Shown here piece after piece: positions 6,711-14,262 of a stretch of DNA of 33,919 nucleotides. Location of the stretch: the NCBI GenBank assembly GCA_050257395.1, contig JBLMWU010000109.1, forward strand, positions 1 through 33,919, in the 5' to 3' direction. The notes below the pieces were generated by a model that saw nothing but the letters and a program-made list of their open reading frames with translations, ran no database searches and had not been told where the DNA came from. Origin of the DNA: JAIRTY01 sp050257395 (GTDB lineage: Bacteria; Actinomycetota; Actinomycetes; Streptosporangiales; Streptosporangiaceae). Numbering within the stretch: the first letter of the stretch is position 1; each line of letters begins with the position of its first letter. The position numbers and the translations under genes are program-made.

Positions 6711-7424
6711 TCAGCGGAAGCGCGGCCGCGGCGGCTTGGGCATCCGGCCGGTCTTGGGCAGCGGCCCCTTGGGCATCTGCATGGACTGCGGCAGCGCCTT
6801 GAGCCGGTGGTTGAGGTCGGAGACCTGGCCGGAGGTGAGGTTGCGGGGCAGCCGCATGAGCTTGCGCTGCAGCTTGCGGATCGGCACCTGGCCCTCGCCG
6901 TCGCCGACCAGGAAGTCGTAGATCGGGACGTCGTAGGCCACCCGGGACACCCGCTTCTTCTCCGCGGCGAGCAGGCCGCCCACCCGGGTCGGGGTGCCCT
7001 CGGCGACCAGCACCACGCCCGGCCGCCCGACCGCGCGGTGCACCACGTCCATGCTCCGGTTCGCGGCGACCGCCGGCGTGACCGTCCAGTTGCCGCGCAT
7101 GCTCTGCAGGATCGCGGCCGCCGCCCCGGGCTGGCCCTCGACGGCGGCGTACTGCGCGGACTGGGCGTACCGCCCGAAGATGATCATGGAGGTCGCGGCG
7201 CCGGTCAGCACGCCCAGCGGGATGAGCAGCGCCAGCAGCCCGGAGAGGACCCCGGCGATGACGAACGCGGCGAGCACGCCGACCCCGCTGAGCACCACGA
7301 TCGGCAGGGCGCGCGGGTTGGACTTGCGGATGATGCCCGCCACCAGGCGGATCTGCTTGATGCGGCCGAGGGACGCGGGATCCACGTCAGCGCCGCTCGC
7401 TGGGGCTGCCGGCTTTCTTGCCAT
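6711..7424 (-). CDS. DUF4191 family membrane protein
   Basis: A 237-residue protein of unknown function found next to lipA in actinomycetes (the Rv2219 position in M. tuberculosis). Two adjacent hydrophobic segments at about 41-62 and 65-85 form a hairpin in the membrane. A long soluble domain follows, with QGQP-like VEGQPGAAAAILQSMRGNW and the conserved stretches VGRPGVVLVAEG and KKRVSRVAYDVPIYDFLVG. The C-terminus is Pro/Lys/Arg-rich. The ATG at 7424 lacks an SD but has TATCCT 7 nt before it, suggesting a leaderless mRNA. It follows lipA on the same strand by 27 bp and so may also be read from lipA. Function unknown. Confidence 0.88.
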   Translation of the reverse strand: MARKPAAPASGADVDPASLGRIKQIRLVAGIIRKSNPRALPIVVLSGVGVLAAFVIAGVLSGLLALLIPLGVLTGAATSMIIFGRYAQSAQYAAVEGQPGAAAAILQSMRGNWTVTPAVAANRSMDVVHRAVGRPGVVLVAEGTPTRVGGLLAAEKKRVSRVAYDVPIYDFLVGDGEGQVPIRKLQRKLMRLPRNLTSGQVSDLNHRLKALPQSMQMPKGPLPKTGRMPKPPRPRFR

Positions 7425-7431
7425 GTCCGGA

Positions 7432-7437
7432 AGGATA
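7432..7437 (-). promoter_or_regulatory. -10 box TATCCT of a probable leaderless promoter (DUF4191)
   Basis: TATCCT on the minus strand, 7 nt before the ATG at 7424, with no SD between. It lies in the 27-bp gap after lipA, so DUF4191 may have its own promoter. Confidence 0.5.
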
Positions 7438-7451
7438 GGGGGAGAGGGTGC

Positions 7452-8414
7452 TCAGGCGGAAACCGCGCCGCCCAGCCGCCCGGGTTCCGGTCCCTGGCGG
7501 CGGGCCATCGCGTCGGCGTACAGGCGGCCGGCCCGGTAGGACGAGCGGACCAGCGGCCCGGACATCACTCCCGCGAAGCCCAGGCTCAGCGCTTCCTCCC
7601 GCAGCGCCACGAACTCCTCCGGCCTGACCCACCGCTCGACCGGGTGGTGCAGCCGCGACGGCCGCAGGTACTGGGTGATGGTGAGCAGGTCGCAGCCGGC
7701 CGCCCGCAGGTCCGCCATGGCCGCGCCGATCTCCGCTGGTTCCTCGCCCAGCCCCAGGATCAGGTTGGACTTGGTGACCAGACCCGCCTGGCCGGCCCGG
7801 CTGAGCACCTCCAGGGACCGCTCGTAGCGGAACCCGGGCCGGATGCGCCGGAACACCCGCGGCACCGTCTCGATGTTGTGGGCGAACACCTCCGGGCGGG
7901 CGGAGAACACCTCGGCGAGCCGCTCCGGGTCGGCGTTGAAGTCGGGGACGAGCAGCTCCACCCCGCAGCCGGGGACCGCGGCGTGGATCTCCCGGGCGGT
8001 CTGCGCGTACAGCCAGGCGCCGCCGTCGGGCTGGTCGTCGCGGGCCACCCCGGTCACGGTGGCGTACCGCAGGCCCATGGCGGCCACCGACTCGGCCACC
8101 CGGCGCGGCTCACCGGTGTCGAGCGGCAGCGGCCTGCCGGTGGCGATCTGGCAGAAGTCGCAGCGGCGGGTGCACTGGTCGCCGCCGATCAGGAAGGTGG
8201 CCTCGCGGTCTTCCCAGCACTCGAAGATGTTGGGGCAGCCCGCCTCCTGGCAGACCGTGTGCAGGCCCTCCCGGCTGACCAGGTTCCTGAGCTCGGTGTA
8301 GGCGGGGCCGGTCCGCACCCGGGTCTTGATCCACGGGGGCTTGCGCTCGATGGGGGTCTGGCTGTTGCGGGCTTCCAGGCGCATGAGCTTGCGCCCGTCG
8401 GGTGCGAGTACCAC
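7452..8414 (-). CDS. lipA: Lipoyl synthase (radical SAM)
   Basis: Inserts two sulfur atoms into the octanoyl group on E2 and GcvH proteins to make lipoate. The 320-residue product has the auxiliary cluster CX4CX5C at C55, C60 and C66 (CQEAGCPNIFEC), the radical-SAM motif CX3CX2C at C81, C85 and C88 (CTRRCDFC), and the C-terminal RSSY that supplies the serine ligand of the auxiliary cluster. GVARDD, GLGEEPAEI and TITQYLRPS are also typical. The GTG at 8414 is preceded by TACCCT at 6 nt, so the mRNA is probably leaderless. lipB lies on the same strand 1.7 kb upstream but is separated from lipA by two plus-strand genes, an unusual split. Confidence 0.97.
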   Translation of the reverse strand: MVLAPDGRKLMRLEARNSQTPIERKPPWIKTRVRTGPAYTELRNLVSREGLHTVCQEAGCPNIFECWEDREATFLIGGDQCTRRCDFCQIATGRPLPLDTGEPRRVAESVAAMGLRYATVTGVARDDQPDGGAWLYAQTAREIHAAVPGCGVELLVPDFNADPERLAEVFSARPEVFAHNIETVPRVFRRIRPGFRYERSLEVLSRAGQAGLVTKSNLILGLGEEPAEIGAAMADLRAAGCDLLTITQYLRPSRLHHPVERWVRPEEFVALREEALSLGFAGVMSGPLVRSSYRAGRLYADAMARRQGPEPGRLGGAVSA

Positions 8415-8420
8415 GATCCC

Positions 8421-8426
8421 AGGGTA
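8421..8426 (-). promoter_or_regulatory. -10 box TACCCT of a probable leaderless promoter (lipA)
   Basis: TACCCT on the minus strand, 6 nt before the lipA GTG start at 8414, with no SD. Confidence 0.5.
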
Positions 8427-8482
8427 CGTCCCGGCCCGCGGCGGAGATCACGCGCGGCCGGCCAGGCCGCCAGGGAGGCACG

Positions 8483-8803
8483 ATGATTCTCAGCACGATG
8501 AACGATCTGCCGGGCTATGAGGTGACCGAGGTTCTCGGTGAGGTCTTCGGCATCACCGTGCGCTCCCGCAACGTGGGCTCGCAGCTCGGCGCCAGCTTCA
8601 AATCGCTGGTCGGCGGGGAGCTGCGGGGGATGACGAAGATGCTCGCTGACAGCCGGCTGGAGGCGCAGGCGCGCCTCTCCGAGGCCGCCGGGGCCAAGGG
8701 CGCGGACGCGGTGCTCGCCATGCGCTTCGACGCCAGCGAGTTCCAGGTCGGCCAGGAGATCTGCGCCTACGGCACCGCGGTCAAGGTCCGCCGCCTGGAT
8801 TAA
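8483..8803 (+). CDS. YbjQ family (UPF0145) protein
   Basis: A 106-residue protein of the YbjQ/UPF0145 family, often labelled heavy-metal-binding domain, which forms small oligomers; its role is not settled. The whole family pattern is present: MNDLPGYEVTEVLGEVFGIT at the start, RNVGSQLGASFKSLVGGEL in the middle, then SRLEAQARLSEAA, GADAVLAMRFD and CAYGTAVKV at the end. GGGAGG lies 6 nt before the ATG at 8483. The gene is followed after 31 bp by hisS on the same strand, and both sit between lipA and lipB in the opposite orientation. Confidence 0.9.
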   Translation: MILSTMNDLPGYEVTEVLGEVFGITVRSRNVGSQLGASFKSLVGGELRGMTKMLADSRLEAQARLSEAAGAKGADAVLAMRFDASEFQVGQEICAYGTAVKVRRLD

Positions 8804-8821
8804 TGGCGTTGCCTGGCTCGA

Positions 8822-8827
8822 TAACCT
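8822..8827 (+). promoter_or_regulatory. -10 box TAACCT of a probable leaderless promoter (hisS)
   Basis: TAACCT sits 7 nt before the hisS ATG at 8835, with no SD, inside the 31-bp gap after ybjQ. hisS may therefore be transcribed independently of ybjQ. Confidence 0.45.
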
Positions 8828-8834
8828 TAGGCAC

Positions 8835-10139
8835 ATGCCAGCGCAGTTCGATCCCCCGTCGGGGACCCGCGACTTCCTTGCCCGCGAGTTCGAGACGAGA
8901 GAACGCGCGTTCGCGCATATCCGGTCGGTCTTCGCCCGGTACGGATTCGAGCCGCTGGCCACCCCGGCGTTCGAGCGGCTCGACGTCCTCATGGGCAAGT
9001 ACGGGGAAGAGGGCGACAAGCTCATCTTCAAGATCCTGCGGCGCGGGGAGCACGAGGGGACCGGCGAGGCGGACCTGGCGCTGCGCTACGACATGACCGT
9101 GCCGCTGGCGCGGGTGGCCGCCAGCTACGGCAGCCAGCTCCCCAGCCCCTACAAGCGGTACACGATCGGGCCGGTGTGGCGGGCCGACCGGCCCGGGCAC
9201 GGCCGCTACCGCGAGTTCACCCAGTGCGACCTGGACACGCTCGGAACCGCCTCAGCGCTGGCGGACGCCGAGGTGATCTGCGCGGTCCACGACGCGGTCG
9301 CGGGCCTGGGCGTCGGCGACTTCCGGTTCCTGCTCAACTCCCGCCGGGTGCTGGCCGGGCTGCTGGAGGCCTTCGGGGTCCCGCCCGGCCTGGGCCCGGG
9401 CGTGCTGGCCAGCCTGGACAAGCTCGACAAGCTGGCGCCCGCCGACGTGGCCGCCGAGCTCACCGGGCGCGGCCTGGCCGCGGCCAGGGCCGGCGAGCTG
9501 GTGGACACGATGACCGCCGCCGACGCGGGCGAGCGGATCCGGGACGTCCTCAAGGCCAGCGACGAGGGCGCGGCCGGGCTGGACGAGGTGGACGCGGTGC
9601 TGTCGCTGGCAGCCCGCGAGCTGCCCGCCGGGCGGGTGGTCTTCACCCCCCGGCTGGTGCGCGGCCTCGGCTACTACACCGGCCCGATCTGGGAGGTGGC
9701 CGCCACGGGGGTGCCCGGCTCCCTCGCGGGCGGCGGCCGCTACGACCACCTCATCGAGACACTCGGCGGTCCCGACGTGCCCGCTACCGGCGGGTCGCTC
9801 GGCATCGAGCGGATCCTGCTGCTGTCGAAGACGGAGGAACCGCACACCCGGCTGGACGTCGCGGTCACCATCATGGACGAGGGATACGCCCAGCGCAGCT
9901 TCGGCTTTGCCGCGGCCGCCCGGGCGGCCGGGCTGCGCGCCAGCGTCTACCTCGGCTCCTCCGGCAAGCTGGGCCGCCAGCTCAAGTGGGCCAGCGACCA
10001 GGGCGCGCGCTGGGCGCTGATCTACGGCGCCAGCGAGGAGGAAGCGGGCACGGTCACGGTCCGGGACATGACGACCGGCGAGCAGACCGCGGTGCCGGTC
10101 AGCGGCCTGACCGGCCACCTGGCCTCGCTCGCGGGCTGA
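8835..10139 (+). CDS. hisS: Histidyl-tRNA synthetase
   Basis: Charges tRNA-His with histidine; a class II synthetase of 434 residues. Visible motifs are GTRDF near the N-terminus, LALRYDMTVPLAR, motif 2 region RYTIGPVWRADRPGHGRYR with EFTQCDLDTLG, the histidine-binding RGLGYYTGPIWEV near 276-288, GGGRYD at 299-304, and motif 3 GGSLGIERILLL. The C-terminal anticodon-binding domain follows. The catalytic motifs are intact, so it is not the HisZ paralogue. The GRYREFTQCDLD style resembles archaeal/eukaryotic-type enzymes more than the common bacterial form. The position between lipA and lipB is unusual, and it may be a second or transferred copy. It is convergent with lipB, with 9 bp between the two stop codons. 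Confidence 0.95.
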   Translation: MPAQFDPPSGTRDFLAREFETRERAFAHIRSVFARYGFEPLATPAFERLDVLMGKYGEEGDKLIFKILRRGEHEGTGEADLALRYDMTVPLARVAASYGSQLPSPYKRYTIGPVWRADRPGHGRYREFTQCDLDTLGTASALADAEVICAVHDAVAGLGVGDFRFLLNSRRVLAGLLEAFGVPPGLGPGVLASLDKLDKLAPADVAAELTGRGLAAARAGELVDTMTAADAGERIRDVLKASDEGAAGLDEVDAVLSLAARELPAGRVVFTPRLVRGLGYYTGPIWEVAATGVPGSLAGGGRYDHLIETLGGPDVPATGGSLGIERILLLSKTEEPHTRLDVAVTIMDEGYAQRSFGFAAAARAAGLRASVYLGSSGKLGRQLKWASDQGARWALIYGASEEEAGTVTVRDMTTGEQTAVPVSGLTGHLASLAG

Positions 10140-10154
10140 CCTGACCGGTCAGCC
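10134..10154. terminator. Bidirectional hairpin between hisS and lipB
   Basis: GGCTGACC at 10134-10141 pairs with GGTCAGCC at 10147-10154 around a 5-nt loop. It overlaps both convergent stop codons, so it can serve transcripts from either side. Confidence 0.5.
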
Positions 10155-10877
10155 GGCCACCGGCTCGGCCAGCGCCGGGCCGCCGGCCAGCGCCGCGATG
10201 GCGTCCGCGCCGGTGACCCGGCGCCAGCTGGTGGCCCCGAGCAGGCCGGCCAGGTGATGCTCGACCGGCCCGGTCACGTCCTGCACGGTGATCAGCCGGT
10301 CCGCCTCCGCGGACAGCGAGGTGGTGCCCGCGCCCTTGATGCCGCAGGCCACGATCCGGTCGTACCAGCCCAGGTCGTTGTCGCAGTTGAGGGCGAACCC
10401 GTGCATGGTGACCCCGCGCGCCACCCGGATCCCGATCGCGCCCAGCTTCCGGTCCGGCTCACCGGAGCCGGTGACCCAGATCCCGCTGCGGCCCTCCACC
10501 CGGGTCGCGGTGACGCCCAGGTCGGCGCAGGCGCGCAGCATCGCCTCCTCGACCGCGCGGACGTAGGCGATGACATCCACCGGCTCGGACAGCGCGACGA
10601 TCGGGTAGCCGGTCAGCTGGCCGGGCCCGTGCCAGGTGATCTTGCCGCCCCGGTCCACGTCGATGACCGGGATGCCCGGGTCGGTCAGCGGCCGGTCCAG
10701 CGGGCTGGTCCGCCGGCCCGCCGTGTACACGGCCTCGTGCTCCAGCAGCAGGCAGGTGTCCGGGATCGCGCCGGTGACCCGCCGGTGATGCAGCCGGCGC
10801 TGGAGTTCCCAGCCGCCGAGGTAGGGGACCGCGCGGGCGCCGAAGCCTGCGTGCGCGTAGATCAGCTCACCGTTCAC
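10149..10877 (-). CDS. lipB: Octanoyltransferase (lipoyl-ACP protein transferase)
   Basis: Transfers octanoate from acyl carrier protein to the lipoyl domains of E2 and GcvH, the step before LipA. The 242-residue protein carries the family signature RGGKITWHGPGQLTGYPIV at residues 76-94, K144 (RKLGAIGI) and C178 (VACGIKGAGTTSLS), the Cys/Lys catalytic pair, plus MHGFALNCDNDL. The GTG at 10877 has TAAGCT 6 nt upstream and no SD, fitting a leaderless transcript. It lies on the same strand as lipA, but ybjQ-hisS intervene. Its substrate in this window is the E2 protein at 12635-14209. Confidence 0.96.
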   Translation of the reverse strand: MNGELIYAHAGFGARAVPYLGGWELQRRLHHRRVTGAIPDTCLLLEHEAVYTAGRRTSPLDRPLTDPGIPVIDVDRGGKITWHGPGQLTGYPIVALSEPVDVIAYVRAVEEAMLRACADLGVTATRVEGRSGIWVTGSGEPDRKLGAIGIRVARGVTMHGFALNCDNDLGWYDRIVACGIKGAGTTSLSAEADRLITVQDVTGPVEHHLAGLLGATSWRRVTGADAIAALAGGPALAEPVAG

Positions 10878-10883
10878 CCTGCC

Positions 10884-10889
10884 AGCTTA
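10884..10889 (-). promoter_or_regulatory. -10 box TAAGCT of a probable leaderless promoter (lipB)
   Basis: TAAGCT on the minus strand, 6 nt before the lipB GTG at 10877. Confidence 0.5.
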
Positions 10890-10981
10890 GATCTCCCGCC
10901 GGCAGGACTGCCGGATCCAGCGGGCGGGCAGGGAAGTAACAGGCGGTCGCCGGCAGTTGAGCGTGATGTGAGGGTCGCGGC

Positions 10982-11638
10982 GTGATAGACGAGGCGGAGA
11001 TCAGGCGGATGAGCCCGGCCGAGCGGGCCAGGCTGGCCCGCGTGCTGGCCACGCTCGACGACCCGCCGCCGCCGCCCGATCCGGGGGCGGCGCTGCGCCG
11101 GCGGCTGCTGATCGCCGCCGCCCTGATCGGCGCCCTGGCGCTGGCGGCCTGGATCGGTGTGCTCGCCGACACCCTGCCGCGGTACTACCGGGCCGGCGGC
11201 TGGCGGATCACCTGGGTCGGCTTCGACACCGCGCTGCTGGCGGTGGTCGCGCTGACGGCGTGGGCGGCCTGGCGGCGGCGGCAGGTGCTCATCCTGTGCC
11301 TGGTGGTGCTCGCGACGCTGCTCATCTGCGACGCCTGGTTCGACACCACCCTGGACTGGCAGACGCGCGGCTTCATGTTCAGCCTGGCGCTGGCCCTGGG
11401 TGTGGAGCTGCCGGTGGCGGCCATGGCCCTGATCGGCGCCCGGCGGCTGCTGCGGCTGACCATCGGCCGGATGGAGGTGCGGGTGGGCTCGCGGGCGCCG
11501 GTGCCGGCGTTCTGGCGGGTGCCGCTGTTCGGCGACGTCCCCGCGGGCTACCGCGATGTCCTGCGCCGCCCCGAGTGCATCGAGGACGGGGCGGACGGGC
11601 AGCCGCAGCCGGACGAGAGCGGCGCCCGCGCTTCCTGA
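10982..11638 (+). CDS. Conserved-looking four-helix membrane protein of unknown function
   Basis: I do not recognise a named family. The 218-residue product has a short soluble N-terminus (MSPAERARLARVLATLDD), a proline run, then four hydrophobic segments at about 40-62, 78-95, 100-117 and 130-154. A hydrophilic C-terminal tail ends with Pro/Asp/Gly-rich sequence. The segment DAWFDTTLDWQTRGF between helices 3 and 4 is rich in aromatic and acidic residues and looks conserved in style. GTG at 10982 has GAGGG about 8 nt upstream. It is divergent from lipB (104 bp apart) and convergent with the TIGR01777 gene. Confidence 0.7.
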   Translation: MIDEAEIRRMSPAERARLARVLATLDDPPPPPDPGAALRRRLLIAAALIGALALAAWIGVLADTLPRYYRAGGWRITWVGFDTALLAVVALTAWAAWRRRQVLILCLVVLATLLICDAWFDTTLDWQTRGFMFSLALALGVELPVAAMALIGARRLLRLTIGRMEVRVGSRAPVPAFWRVPLFGDVPAGYRDVLRRPECIEDGADGQPQPDESGARAS

Positions 11639-11668
11639 GCACGCCGCGAGCCGGCCGGCCGCCGCGGT

Positions 11669-12574
11669 TCAGCCGGGCCCGGCCAGCAGCGCGGCGAGCG
11701 CCTCCGGCAGCCGCGGGTACCGGAACTGGTAGCCGGCGGCGAGCAGCCTGCGGGGCAGCACCCGGGCGCTGGAGAGCAGGTCACTGCTGACCTCGCCGAG
11801 CAGCAGCCGCAGCGCGGGGGTGGGCACCGTCAGCACCGCCGGCCGGTGCAGGGCCGCGCCGAGCGCCGCGGTGAACTCGGCGTTGGTGGCCGGGTGCGGG
11901 GCGGTCAGGTTGACCGGCCCGGACAGCTCCGGGGTCGCCAGCAGGAAGGCGACGGCGGCGAGGTAGTCCGCGATCGTGATCCAGCTCATGGCCTGGGTCC
12001 CGGGGCCCAGCCGGGCGCCGAGGCCGAGCCGGAACGGCAGCAGCAGCCGGGCCAGCATGCCGCCGCCCGGCGACAGCACCAGCCCGGTCCGCATGGTCAC
12101 CACCCGGATCCCGGCGTCGCGGACCGGGCCCGTGGCCCCCTCCCACGCCTGCACCAGGTCCGGCAGGAAGCCCGTCCCGGCCGGGGAGGTCTCGTCCACC
12201 TCCCGGCCGCCGGTGTCGCCGTACCAGCCGATCGCCGACGCCTGCAGCAGCACCGCGGGCGGGGGGTCCAGCGCGGTGAGCGCCGACGCCAGCGCCCCGG
12301 TGGCCGCCAGCCGGCTGGCGCGGATCTCCGCCTTGTAGCTTTCGGTCCAGCGCCGGTCGGCTACCCCCGCGCCGGCCAGGTTGACGGCCGCGCCGATGCC
12401 CGTGAGCGCGCCCGGCGCGAGCCCGCCGCCGGGCGCGCCGGGATCCCAGCGGACCTCGCCGGCCCCGGCGGGGGCGCGGCGGACCAGCCGGATCACCTCG
12501 TGGCCGCGCTGGCGCAGGTCCGTGACCAGCGCCGTGCCGATCAGCCCGGAGGATCCGGTGATGGCGATCTGCAT
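11669..12574 (-). CDS. TIGR01777 family NAD(P)-dependent epimerase/oxidoreductase
   Basis: An atypical short-chain dehydrogenase of 301 residues; the physiological substrate of this family is unknown. The Rossmann motif ITGSSGLIGTAL is at residues 4-15, followed by VIRLVRR. The family hallmark SAIGWYGDTGGREVDETSPA is present with LPDLVQAWE after it. The C-terminal DUF1731-like domain (ALRLLLGEVSSDLL then RRLLAAGYQFRYP) closes the protein. The same gene sits between dlaT/sucB and lipB in mycobacteria, so this is the conserved context. It starts 60 bp after the E2 stop and may be part of the same transcript, although a weak hairpin lies between them. Confidence 0.9.
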   Translation of the reverse strand: MQIAITGSSGLIGTALVTDLRQRGHEVIRLVRRAPAGAGEVRWDPGAPGGGLAPGALTGIGAAVNLAGAGVADRRWTESYKAEIRASRLAATGALASALTALDPPPAVLLQASAIGWYGDTGGREVDETSPAGTGFLPDLVQAWEGATGPVRDAGIRVVTMRTGLVLSPGGGMLARLLLPFRLGLGARLGPGTQAMSWITIADYLAAVAFLLATPELSGPVNLTAPHPATNAEFTAALGAALHRPAVLTVPTPALRLLLGEVSSDLLSSARVLPRRLLAAGYQFRYPRLPEALAALLAGPG

Positions 12575-12593
12575 GCCGCCCCCCTCGCCCCCT

Positions 12594-12610
12594 GCCCGCC
12601 GCGGGCGGGC
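12594..12610 (-). terminator. Short GC hairpin after the E2 gene
   Basis: GCCCGCC at 12594-12600 pairs with 12604-12610 around a 3-nt loop, 24 nt past the E2 stop codon. It may reduce read-through into the epimerase gene. Confidence 0.3.
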
Positions 12611-12634
12611 CGGTGCCGGTTGCCGCGGTACCCC

Positions 12635-14209
12635 CTAGAGGCCGAGCTCGGCCTCGAAGGATCCCTCTTCCAGCCGGTCCTTGACGGTGATCAGGAACCG
12701 GGCCGCGTCGGCGCCGTCCACCAGCCGGTGGTCGTAGGTCAGCGCCAGGTAGGCCATGGACCGCACCGCGATGACCTCGCCGAGCGACGCGTCCTCCATC
12801 ACCACCGGGCGCTTCACCACCGTGCCGGTGCCCAGGATCGCCACCTGCGGCTGGTTGATGATCGGGGTGTCGAACAGCGCGCCCCGGCTGCCGGTGTTGG
12901 TGAGGGTGAACGTGCCGCCGGCCAGGTCATCGGGGCTGACCTGGCCGGACCGGGTGCGGGCGGCGAGGTCGGCGATCTTGCGGGCCAGCCCGCCGATGTT
13001 GAGGTCGCCGGCGTTGCGCACGACCGGCACCATCAGGCCCCGCTCGGTGTCCACCGCGACCCCGAGGTGCTCGGCGTCGTGGTAGACGACCTGGTTGTTC
13101 TCGGTGTCGATGAGGGCGTTCAGCCGGGGGTGGATCTTGAGCGCCTCCACCGTCGCCATGGCGAAGAACGGCAGGAAGGACAGCTTGACGCCCTCCCGCG
13201 CCTCGAAGTCGGCCTTCGCCCGCTCCCGGAGCCGGGCGATCGCGGTCACGTCGGCCTCCACCACGGTGGTGAGCTGCGCGGAGGTCTGCAGCGACTCGAC
13301 CATCCGGCGGGCGATGAGCTGCCGGGCCCGCGACAGCCGTTCGGTGGTGCCCCGCAGCGACGACGGGACGATCTCCGGGCGGGCCGGCGCTGGCACGGCC
13401 GGCGCGGGCGCCGCGGCCTGCCCGGGCGCGCCCTGCGGGGCGGCCGGTGCGGCGGGCGCAGGGGCCGGGGCTGGGGCGGTCTCGCGGAGCGCCCGCGCGG
13501 CCTCCAGCACGTCCTGCTTGCGGATGCGGCCGCCGACCCCGGTGCCGTTGACCGTGGCCAGGTCCACGCCGTGCTCCGCGGCCAGCTTGCGCACCAGCGG
13601 GGTCACGTACGGGCCCTCGGCCGCGGCGGGCGCCGGGGCTGGCGGTGCGGGCGGCGGGGCCGCCGGGGGGGCCTGGGCGGCCGGGGGCGCGCTGGGGGAG
13701 CCGAACGCGGGCGGCGCGTAGGTGGGCAGCGGCGGCGCGGGTGGCGGCGGCGCGGCCGGGGCGGTGGCCTCGTACGCCGGGGCGGGCGGCGGGGCGTAGG
13801 CAGGCGGCGGCTCGTAGGCGGGCGGGGCCTGCGGCGCTGGCTGCGCGGGCTCCGGCTGGGCCGGGGCGGGCTGCGCCGCGGCGGGCCGGGCCGGCGGCGC
13901 GGGCGGGGCCTCCGGCTGGGCGGCCTGTGGCTCGGCGGCCTGGGGCTGGGCGGCCGGGGCGCCGGCCTCCCCGCCCTCGTCGATCACCGCGAGCTCGGCG
14001 CCCACGGCGACCGTCTCGTCCTCGCCGACCGTGATCCCGCGCAGGATGCCGGACACCGGCGAGGGAATCTCGGTGTCGACCTTGTCGGTGGAGACCTCGA
14101 GCAGCGGCTCGTCCGCCTCCACCCGGTCACCCTCCTTCTTCAGCCAGCGGGTGACTGTGCCCTCGGTGACGCTCTCACCGAGCTGGGGCATGGATACGGA
14201 GACCGACAT
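12635..14209 (-). CDS. sucB: 2-oxoacid dehydrogenase E2, dihydrolipoyl acyltransferase
   Basis: Core of a 2-oxoacid dehydrogenase complex (2-oxoglutarate or pyruvate), passing acyl groups from E1 to CoA on a lipoyl arm. The 524-residue product has one lipoyl domain with the modified lysine K43 (STDKVDTEIPS), then a very long Pro/Ala linker (about 85-205). A peripheral-subunit-binding domain follows (TPLVRKLAAEHGVDL, GTGVGGRIRKQDVL), and the catalytic domain ends with H494 and D498 (DHRLVDGADA). Related actinobacterial E2 proteins often carry two or more lipoyl domains; here only one is seen. It lies 53 bp after lpd on the same strand. AGGAG is 12 nt before the ATG at 14209. The symbol follows Streptomyces usage; dlaT is equally possible. 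Confidence 0.93.
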   Translation of the reverse strand: MSVSVSMPQLGESVTEGTVTRWLKKEGDRVEADEPLLEVSTDKVDTEIPSPVSGILRGITVGEDETVAVGAELAVIDEGGEAGAPAAQPQAAEPQAAQPEAPPAPPARPAAAQPAPAQPEPAQPAPQAPPAYEPPPAYAPPPAPAYEATAPAAPPPPAPPLPTYAPPAFGSPSAPPAAQAPPAAPPPAPPAPAPAAAEGPYVTPLVRKLAAEHGVDLATVNGTGVGGRIRKQDVLEAARALRETAPAPAPAPAAPAAPQGAPGQAAAPAPAVPAPARPEIVPSSLRGTTERLSRARQLIARRMVESLQTSAQLTTVVEADVTAIARLRERAKADFEAREGVKLSFLPFFAMATVEALKIHPRLNALIDTENNQVVYHDAEHLGVAVDTERGLMVPVVRNAGDLNIGGLARKIADLAARTRSGQVSPDDLAGGTFTLTNTGSRGALFDTPIINQPQVAILGTGTVVKRPVVMEDASLGEVIAVRSMAYLALTYDHRLVDGADAARFLITVKDRLEEGSFEAELGL

Positions 14210-14262
14210 GGCTACCCGTGACTCCTTCTTCGTTGTTCAGTGCTCGCGGATGGGCGCGGGGC

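Noticed and set aside
6552..8486. 644-codon open frame on the plus strand
   Set aside because: Antisense to DUF4191 and lipA; no recognisable domain.
8835..10139. HisZ (ATP phosphoribosyltransferase regulatory subunit) instead of HisRS
   Set aside because: The histidine-binding and class II catalytic motifs and the anticodon-binding domain are complete, which HisZ lacks.
11846..14221. 791-codon open frame on the plus strand
   Set aside because: Antisense to the TIGR01777 and E2 genes; low-complexity Arg/Gly translation, including poly-Gly/Arg opposite the Pro/Ala linker.
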